From the NCBI RefSeq assembly GCF_010093535.1, contig NW_022985172.1:737498-801497 (forward strand): a stretch of 64,000 nucleotides of DNA, in the 5' to 3' direction. Shown in pieces: positions 57,022 through 64,000 of the stretch (position 1 is the first letter of the stretch; every line of letters starts with the position of its first letter). This stretch comes from Lindgomyces ingoldianus. Taxonomy: Eukaryota > Ascomycota > Dothideomycetes > Pleosporales > Lindgomycetaceae. The notes beneath the pieces were generated by a model. It searched no databases, had not been told where the DNA came from, and worked only from the letters and a program-made list of their open reading frames with translations. The translations under genes and the position numbers were made by a program.

Positions 57022-60000
57022 ATGCATTTCCAGCAAATAGAGTCCGCCGGCCCTGGTGCCGAAGCGCAAACGTTAAAGCCGCTCAAGACCTTCACGGAGA
57101 AGTCGTCCAGTCTGCCGTTCGGACATCATCTGCCCTTGGAATCGATAAGCGGGCCTACCTATCTTACGGCCCAGACGCTCGTCCAGCAAGTTGCCTACAC
57201 CCTCTCCGACAAAATCTTCTCTTACTCGGCCGAGACCTTCGATTTGGACATCGCAATAAAATACTGGACTGAGCAGAAAGAGAAGAATGCGTTTGGATAT
57301 CAGACAGGGGTTTCCTCTTTGGAGGCGAGGACCGGTGCAGGATCTATTGCCCTGGGGTACATGTTCTCGAGGGACTTCGACCTCAAGAAACGCCACATTC
57401 CTCAGTCCATCATAGCGTCCTCGTCAACCCTGCACTACCTTCGACCCGTGCTGGACCAGCTCTCCCTCTTGTACTCGGTTGCAAACCCGTTGATCGCCCA
57501 TATTGCGGCTGTCGATTATACCGCCGATTCTTCAGCGGGGCTGGTCTCTGACTATGTCTCCTCTCTGACACTTGCCGAGGACTTGGGCATGGGTCTTGTC
57601 TGCAGTCCGTCGGTGTTTGAGGCCCAGCACATGTCGCTCTTTGCAACCTTGCTCTCGAGCGTTCTACCTACCATCCATACGTATGACGGCATTAGCGTCG
57701 GACGAGAGACTGCTAGGCTGGTAGATACGTTAGACCAGGCCAGGCTGTACAACAGCTACCAGGCGGTTATGGAGGCAGTTTCCGAAGTGGACAAGAAACA
57801 TTCGGACAACGAGGGGCGTGTCGTTCGTCTGCTTCAGGCCTTCAACGACGAGTTTGGAGAGGACTACAAGCTCTTTGACTACTATGGGCACCAGGAGCCG
57901 GAGAGTGTCCTGGTCGTTTTCGGCACTGTAGAAGCCTCACTTTCTGCTCAGGTAGCCAACGCGCTTGCAAGGGATGGCGACAAGCTGGGTGTCATCAATG
58001 TCCGCGTCTATCGACCTTTCGTGGAGGAGGCCTTCCTTGAAGTCCTCCCGAAGAGTACACAGACTATCGCTGTGCTTGGCCAAGTGAAGGACGAGGCCGC
58101 CGTCTTCGATGCAGCCGAATTTTCGAGACTCTATTCCGATGTCATAGCTGCTGTTCAATTCGCCTTCGACAGGAACATGGAAGTCATTGATATCAAATAC
58201 GCGCGCGAACAAGCTTGGACACCAAGCAACATCCTCGACGTCTTTCAGCAAATCTATGGCGAGAAGACTCAGTCCGAGGAAGTCCGCTCTTACGTCGATA
58301 TTCTCAACACCGCAGACGTCCGCCAATACACGTTCTGGAATCTGGACAAATCACCGGCTGCCAATGCGCCTGTCGCACTTGGAAAGCTTCTCTCCTTGGA
58401 CTCAGCCAAAAATGTATTTGTTCGCTCTGGGCATGACAACCTAGTCCGCGGTGGCGCTGTGCGACACGACATTCGTAATGCTGACTACACGATTGAAGCA
58501 CCCTACTCAGTCGAGCAAGCTGATGTCTCTTTCGTCGGAGACGAGACCCTTCTGCACGAGTTCGATGTGCTTAACAGTGTCAAGGCCGACAGCTCCTTGA
58601 TCATTAAGCTTCCTGGTGCGAAGGATGAGGATATTGAGAAACGTCTGTCGCCCGCTCTTCGAAAGACAATTCTCAGCAAAGATGTAGAGCTTTTCGTGCT
58701 CGACCCTACTCTTTCTGAAACTCTTACAGAATACCCCACCCTTGAGACATATCTCACCCAACTGGCATTCCTGAAGATTGCCCGTGAAGACCTTTTGGTG
58801 TCTAGCCTGCCTAAATTAGCTGCAATCAATGGGAGCTCCGAGATCCTCGAAAAGCTTGCTGGAGAACTCCACACCACTCTTCGTGAGATCGATGTGCCTG
58901 TTGCATGGGGCACTGTTGACGAAGACGTTCGGCCACTTCAACTCCCATCCGATATCAACATTAACAGCTTTGCTTCCTTCGACACCATCGAACCGGAGCC
59001 GCCGTCGCTGCTTAAGTCCTGGGTAATTGCTGCCAAGGGGTTGTCATTCAAGGAAGCCTATGGTACCGAAACGGTACTCCGTCCGGATCTAGGCATTAAA
59101 ACATTTGTTGCCCATGTCAAGGAGCATCGCCGCCTGACCCCACTTTCGTATGACAGAAACATCTTCCACATTGAGTTCGATCTGGGAGACTCGGGGCTCA
59201 AGTACGCCATCGGTGAGGCTTTGGGCATTCACGCTGAGAATGACAAGACCGAGGTGGAGCAGTTCATCAAGTGGTACGGCCTCAATCCTGAGGAGATTGT
59301 GGAAGTACCATCTCGTGAAGATGCTAACATCCTTGTGAACCGGACCGTCTACCAATCTCTAATCCAGAACGTGGACATCTTTGGTCGGCCACCTAAACGC
59401 TTCTATGAAGCTCTGGCTGAGTTTGCCTCTGATGAGAAGGAAAAGAAAGAGTTGTTGACCCTCGGCGGCCCTGAAGGAGCAGTCGAGTTTAAGCGTCGTG
59501 CTGAAGTGGACACAATCACCTTTGCCGATATCCTGCTTGAATTCCCATCCGCGCACCCCTCCTTCCATGACATCGTTCGCATTGTTAGCCCGATGAAACG
59601 CCGAGAGTACTCAATTGCTTCGTCACAGCACGTCACGCCTAACTCTGTTTCCCTCCTTATCGTTACTGTGAACTGGGTTGACCCCCAGGGCCGCGATCGC
59701 TTCGGTCAAGCTACACGCTACCTTAACGGCCTGAATGTTGGCGCTCCAGTCACCGTCTCGGTCAAGCCATCTGTCATGAAGCTACCGCCCAAAACCACTG
59801 CCCCTATCATCATGGCAGGTCTCGGCACTGGTCTCGCCCCATTCCGTGCCTTTGTTCAGGAAAGAGCCTTCCAAAAACAGCAAGGTCACGACATTGGCGA
59901 GGTCCTTTTATATATGGGCTCTCGCCACCAACGCGAAGAGTACCTCTACGGCGAGGAATGGGAAGCTTATCAAGACGCCGGGATCATCACATTACTCGGC

Positions 60001-60273
60001 CGCGCCTTCTCGCGTGATCAGCCACAGAAGATCTACATTCAAGATCGCATGCGACAAACTCTCTCAGATATCCGGAAAGCGTACTTGCGAAATGAGGGAA
60101 GCTTCTATCTCTGCGGTCCAACGTGGCCAGTGCCGGATGTTACGGAGGTGCTGCAGGAGGCGGTCGAGGTGGAGTACTTGGCAAAACATGGCAGGGGTGG
60201 TAGGAAGGTAGATAGTAGGAGGGAGATTGAGACCCTCAAGGAGGCACAGAGGTATGTGCTTGAGGTCTATTAA
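57022..60273 (+). CDS. MET10: Sulfite reductase (NADPH) flavoprotein alpha-component
   Basis: Passes electrons from NADPH via FAD (and FMN on the partner) to the haemoprotein subunit, which reduces sulfite to sulfide for cysteine and methionine. Intronless, 1083 aa, the usual fungal length. Residues ~60-400 are the pyruvate-ferredoxin-oxidoreductase-like N-terminal part (GYQTGVSSLEARTGAGSIAL). Residues ~680-900 form the FAD domain, with MKRREYSIAS (RxYS, about residue 857). Residues ~905-1083 form the NADPH domain, with MAGLGTGLAPFRAF (about 930), YMGSRHQREEYLYGEEW, and FYLCGPTWPVPDV. It ends with an aromatic residue (LEVY), the position that stacks on FAD in this reductase family. No flavodoxin domain is seen, as in yeast Met10. 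Confidence 0.97.
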   Translation: MHFQQIESAGPGAEAQTLKPLKTFTEKSSSLPFGHHLPLESISGPTYLTAQTLVQQVAYTLSDKIFSYSAETFDLDIAIKYWTEQKEKNAFGYQTGVSSLEARTGAGSIALGYMFSRDFDLKKRHIPQSIIASSSTLHYLRPVLDQLSLLYSVANPLIAHIAAVDYTADSSAGLVSDYVSSLTLAEDLGMGLVCSPSVFEAQHMSLFATLLSSVLPTIHTYDGISVGRETARLVDTLDQARLYNSYQAVMEAVSEVDKKHSDNEGRVVRLLQAFNDEFGEDYKLFDYYGHQEPESVLVVFGTVEASLSAQVANALARDGDKLGVINVRVYRPFVEEAFLEVLPKSTQTIAVLGQVKDEAAVFDAAEFSRLYSDVIAAVQFAFDRNMEVIDIKYAREQAWTPSNILDVFQQIYGEKTQSEEVRSYVDILNTADVRQYTFWNLDKSPAANAPVALGKLLSLDSAKNVFVRSGHDNLVRGGAVRHDIRNADYTIEAPYSVEQADVSFVGDETLLHEFDVLNSVKADSSLIIKLPGAKDEDIEKRLSPALRKTILSKDVELFVLDPTLSETLTEYPTLETYLTQLAFLKIAREDLLVSSLPKLAAINGSSEILEKLAGELHTTLREIDVPVAWGTVDEDVRPLQLPSDININSFASFDTIEPEPPSLLKSWVIAAKGLSFKEAYGTETVLRPDLGIKTFVAHVKEHRRLTPLSYDRNIFHIEFDLGDSGLKYAIGEALGIHAENDKTEVEQFIKWYGLNPEEIVEVPSREDANILVNRTVYQSLIQNVDIFGRPPKRFYEALAEFASDEKEKKELLTLGGPEGAVEFKRRAEVDTITFADILLEFPSAHPSFHDIVRIVSPMKRREYSIASSQHVTPNSVSLLIVTVNWVDPQGRDRFGQATRYLNGLNVGAPVTVSVKPSVMKLPPKTTAPIIMAGLGTGLAPFRAFVQERAFQKQQGHDIGEVLLYMGSRHQREEYLYGEEWEAYQDAGIITLLGRAFSRDQPQKIYIQDRMRQTLSDIRKAYLRNEGSFYLCGPTWPVPDVTEVLQEAVEVEYLAKHGRGGRKVDSRREIETLKEAQRYVLEVY

Positions 60274-63083
60274 GTGGAGTTCCGGGCCGCGATATGCAAA
60301 CACAAGATTTTAGTGTACATAGGCCTGATTTCAATATCAATCCGTGAAGTAGCCTATCAACATGATAATCAATCCTTACAAAGCTGAGTTCGTTGCCAAT
60401 GCCTTGCCACCAAGGACTCTATCGTGACCAGACTTGAGCGAAGTCGGGGGAATCGTGGAGGAGTGATATGGCGAGATCGTGCCAGAAGCTTTTGTCGATT
60501 AGCGCGGTCCACCCATAGGCACTTGCATGAACGTGGAACTCGGGGCCAGGTGTTTGTTCAACTTTCATGGCAAGGCGTTTCATAGTATAGCTGTTGATTA
60601 GTGGGTTATTTAGGTCGCGTGTCTGTAGCTTTCATAGTTTGTGATCTGTTCACAGGTAGTTCTATGAGACTTCATCACCGCGAGAAGGCTTTGTGATGAA
60701 AAAGATGCTAGATAGCCTTGTTTTCTTTCAAGGTATACCTTTAGTCCTTTTCTACGTTTTGAACGCTTTCGTCAATGCCCATAGGCATTGGTGTCGCACA
60801 TGACAATTCTTGGGGTCGTGCTTACCTCTATCAATGCAAGTTTCCAGCAAATAGTACCATTAACCGCCAATAAGGGATATCAACGCATTTTAGACCTTAG
60901 CCCCTCTAAGTTAGAAGTCCTTTCAGTAAGTGGGCCCACTCTGTGCGATAGACAAGCCCATTGTGATGCTGGTGTGCTCAGATCTTCCCAATGAGCCAAA
61001 ATCTATCACGGATACCCCTATCACACCTCAACCATGATGCATCACACCGCCAGATCCAATTTCCCATGTCTTTCACGCCCTTCCACCGCCTTATTGTTTT
61101 GCTTAATATCCTCCGCTAAATTTTGCTCCGAAAACCTATAAGGCTGCGTCCTCCTCACCTTCCTAACTAATCCTATCCTCAACGGTGCTTAGCAATACCA
61201 CTCAGGTTTGAACCAGGTGGAGTAATTCACTGTTTAAGTGACTCTGTATGGCATTGGAGGCTGATTCACCACTTGTTCTGATCACTCCCGCCGTCTACTG
61301 TGCTTCGGGCTTGGCCTACTGTATTAGGCCAGGTAGAAGGTAATATGCATATAAGGAAAACTTATGAAAGTCGCTGTTGGGATTTGTGTTCTCTTTCTTC
61401 CTCATTTTGCTGGCAATAACCGGTAGTGTTGGCATATTGCTAGTTAATAAGCTGCTGTAGGTATTTACCACCTCTATCCTCATCGCTTCGCTGATTATAA
61501 TCTAATTTCGGCTTGCACTTGGCTTGAATACGAAGTCTAAGCCGCTTGCAACTTGGTCTTAGAGTCCGAGAGAAGGTGTTATGTGTTTGGATGCGGGCAC
61601 CATTGTCGCCAGCGATGGACCGGCCGATCATCCAAGCTCGAGTTTCTTTTCATTCTGTCTCAAGCTTGTCTGGGTGCTCGAGGAAGAAGTCTTCATCGCT
61701 AGTAGCGGGTGAGTTGCTATCTTGTGTGGGTACCATGAAGGAGACGTTGCGCTCCGGACCTAGGGCGATGGTGTTGTGGTCGCGCTAGTCACCCGTAGTA
61801 TTTTCCACTGTGGCGCTGGGTTTGTATCATAAGTTCACCCATTTCTTTTCGGATTCGTCAATCATTCGTCAATCAAATGAATTTAACGACCACAACAGCT
61901 ATCCAAATCCTTCCATTCCACTTCCTCTCACCTCCCGGCAGGGCTTTCAGCATCTGTACTCCTAGATCCTCCTCGCCGGGTTTGGCTGGGTAAGCTTGGT
62001 TCCCCCGACCATCTCAAATCAGCAGCGCATTATTGTATGCTCTTCACCTTTCGTCTCTTTCGAAGCATTCTGCTGCTCGTTTCATTGAGACTCACCTATT
62101 TTTCCATAGCTATTGGGGCTTTCACGGCCATATCCGTCTCCAAATATCTAATCCCTCTCAAAATCGTCCCCCTGACGTGTCCACCCGACGGAGTGGAATT
62201 GACGCCTTTGTAGAAATTGTCTTGTTGCGTAGCGTTTGGAATGAGGTCCTTAATGTCGTCAGACTACCTGCTATTAGGTGGTGAGTAGGAATGTATCTTT
62301 TCTACCCCCGATGGATTTACTGAGGCGAGGGAGCTTTATCGGGGTATCATCTGAACGCAATTGGTATGGAATTTAAACTCTCGCGCTTTGAGCGGTTTCC
62401 GGGGTATGTATCTTAAAGAAACGACCTGAGGCTTGGTTGAACAATAGTGCGGCATGGTTACATAAGGCTGAACCCTGTTGTTAGTGACTGTCTGTATGGA
62501 TTAGACGCATCCCTACCCATCAGCATTACTTTTTCTTCTCAAAGGTTCGTTTTACTAGAAATTTATGGTCGCAGGGCAAGACTCCAGCAGCTATCACGCC
62601 ATGGAGGCCACCACTGGCATACGGTTCGTCACTTTAGTAGCCATCACAGAGCCGGAAATTTTAAAAACAAATCAAGTGGTTCTAGTAGGGAATGAGGGAA
62701 ATAGGTGAAGAATATGAACAAGAAATACAAAACCCCAACACACGTTTTAATCTAGAGACCTATGTGCATGAAGAATGTGCCTGCGCACATGTAACCAGCA
62801 ATCCCGAAAAAGCCCCAGGCCCAAGGATATGGATGAATCCAGTCTTGACAACTTTTGGCACGAAAGTCTGAAATCAAAGGAATCAACCGTCATCCCACCG
62901 GTCAGGGAGACAACGATAGAGGAAAATTATGGCTGCCGCCACTCTCACGCATGAATCCACTACACACCGTAATGGAAGCCCCCTTGGCATTCAAGAGAGC
63001 TACTCAAGGTTCATCGGGTTTCTTGCCGTACCCCTGCGCATAAGATCAGTACGTATCTTGACACTCCCGAGCAGTCATCCAAC
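60274..63083. other. Long intergenic stretch, no supported gene
   Basis: About 2.8 kb without a supported gene on either strand. Short frames (60788-60994, 61546-61788, 62033-62284, 62447-62695) have no domains. It presumably contains the 3' UTRs of MET10 and of the right-edge gene. Confidence 0.4.
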
Positions 63084-64000
63084 CTACATGTTCTTCATAC
63101 GCTTACGTTCAAGCACCTGCAACTTCAACTCTGCCCGCTTCTCCTTCGCCTCAGCAACCTCCAGCTGCGCCTTCAGAAACTCATCGTCGTCATCTACAGG
63201 TTCACCGAAGCCCATCTTGCCGTTAGAGTAAGTATTCTGGATAGGAGGAATACCAGTCTTAATATATGTGTCTGGAGTAGGAAATTTTTGATTCACGTGG
63301 TCTTGGCTGAGAGAAGAGCTACGAAACTCGGGCTTGATGTCTAACTTTCCAGGGGGGTGTTGGACAAGTAGAAGGGGGCTTGAAGGGAGCTCATATGGAG
63401 AAGACTGGACCTGGAGACGACTCATGGAACGGGTGGATGATGATGGTGATGGTGGTGATGATGATGATGAGAGGCCGTTTTGAGGTTGTAAAGTATACGG
63501 GTACTCTTGGTGCTGCTGCTGGTGCTGCTGAGGCTGATGATATTGATGCGGAGTTGTATGGTCTCGATGAGAGGAACTGCGACGCCTCTCGCTAGAAGTA
63601 TTGAAGCTCTGAGGGGGAGTGACTTGGTAGTTTCCCTGGAGATGAGCTCGACCGTATGGATTGATGTACTGCGTGGGCTGATACTGGAGTTGAGGAAGAG
63701 GCTGCTGACCCAGAGCTTGCATCTGTTGGAGGTTCGGCTGGAATGCTGACAGCTCGTGGAAACCAATCGAATCGTCATCATTGAAGGAGTCACCATCTTC
63801 AATCTTCTCGGCATCTTCGGCGTCGTCACTAGCATCAACCAGTTCTTGATCTTGACCATCACCCTCCTCCTCTAAGTCGAAAGATCGACCTCCCGTGAGG
63901 TGCTTGTAACGGACACTGAAGCTCTGTGGGATAGTCCAGCCCTTTTCGATGACATCTTCAATGACATCAAAGTCAGTGGTTACAAGTTGCGGTTTCAAGT
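63084..64000 (-). CDS. 3' end of a polar, Gln/Ser-rich protein (5' part outside window)
   Basis: The frame is open from the right edge to a TAG at 63084-63086; no ATG begins it inside the window, so at least one upstream portion is missing. About 304 residues are visible. The first 35 (TTDFDVIEDVIEKGWTIPQS, FSVRYKHLTGGRSF) look folded and conserved. Then come an acidic segment, a Gln/Pro/Tyr-rich region with QQ runs, a poly-Ser stretch, and a C-terminal charged coiled coil (DEFLKAQLEVAEAKEKRAEL) ending KRMKNM. This composition suits a fungal nuclear regulator, but I do not recognise the family and cannot assign a function. Confidence 0.6.
   Translation of the reverse strand, partial: LKPQLVTTDFDVIEDVIEKGWTIPQSFSVRYKHLTGGRSFDLEEEGDGQDQELVDASDDAEDAEKIEDGDSFNDDDSIGFHELSAFQPNLQQMQALGQQPLPQLQYQPTQYINPYGRAHLQGNYQVTPPQSFNTSSERRRSSSHRDHTTPHQYHQPQQHQQQHQEYPYTLQPQNGLSSSSSPPSPSSSTRSMSRLQVQSSPYELPSSPLLLVQHPPGKLDIKPEFRSSSLSQDHVNQKFPTPDTYIKTGIPPIQNTYSNGKMGFGEPVDDDDEFLKAQLEVAEAKEKRAELKLQVLERKRMKNM

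Overview
The window is nuclear DNA from a filamentous ascomycete; gene content and style fit Leotiomycetes/Helotiales best, but that rank is inference. Evidence: most genes carry short introns (47-109 nt) with fungal donor, branch-point and acceptor signals, and the recognisable proteins are typical of filamentous fungi (Met10, Fmp52, GH7 cellulase, GPI-anchored Ser/Thr-rich wall protein, drug and allantoate-type MFS transporters). I found no rRNA, tRNA, CRISPR array or intact transposon.

Layout. 1-9.3 kb: an intron-dense DHA1 drug:H+ antiporter (minus), a Cys-rich single-pass membrane protein (minus) and a low-complexity protein (minus), in broad gene-poor stretches. 9.3-14 kb: a zinc-ribbon-like hypothetical, then proteasome alpha-3 (PRE9) divergent from a WW/FF-domain Urn1-like protein, with about 200 bp between them. 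15.5-20 kb: a secreted FAD amine oxidase-like flavoprotein and a GPI wall protein with a 21-bp coding minisatellite. 23-33 kb: the housekeeping core: Bye1-like PHD/TFIIS/SPOC protein, a CCDC16/ZNF830-like coiled-coil protein, an Age2-like Arf-GAP, the SNARE Sft1, and a mitochondrial-looking SDR. 34-40 kb: a degenerate small secreted Cys-containing pseudogene, a small presequence-bearing protein, and a MOSC-reductase-ferredoxin fusion. 42-50 kb: an anion:cation-symporter MFS, a LAMTOR2/roadblock-like protein, glyoxalase I, a long-form phosphoglycerate dehydrogenase, then Fmp52. 52-64 kb: a small membrane protein with an in-frame TGA-CTA followed by 58 more sense codons, a GH7 cellulase, an orphan ORF, MET10, and the 3' end of a polar/Q-rich gene leaving the right edge.

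The genes are mostly independent housekeeping or accessory loci; I see no biosynthetic cluster and no mobile island. Exon structures were rebuilt by hand from splice signals and protein continuity: 46 introns in 16 genes, two of them GC-AG. The observation most worth testing is the TGA-CTA readthrough candidate at 52573.
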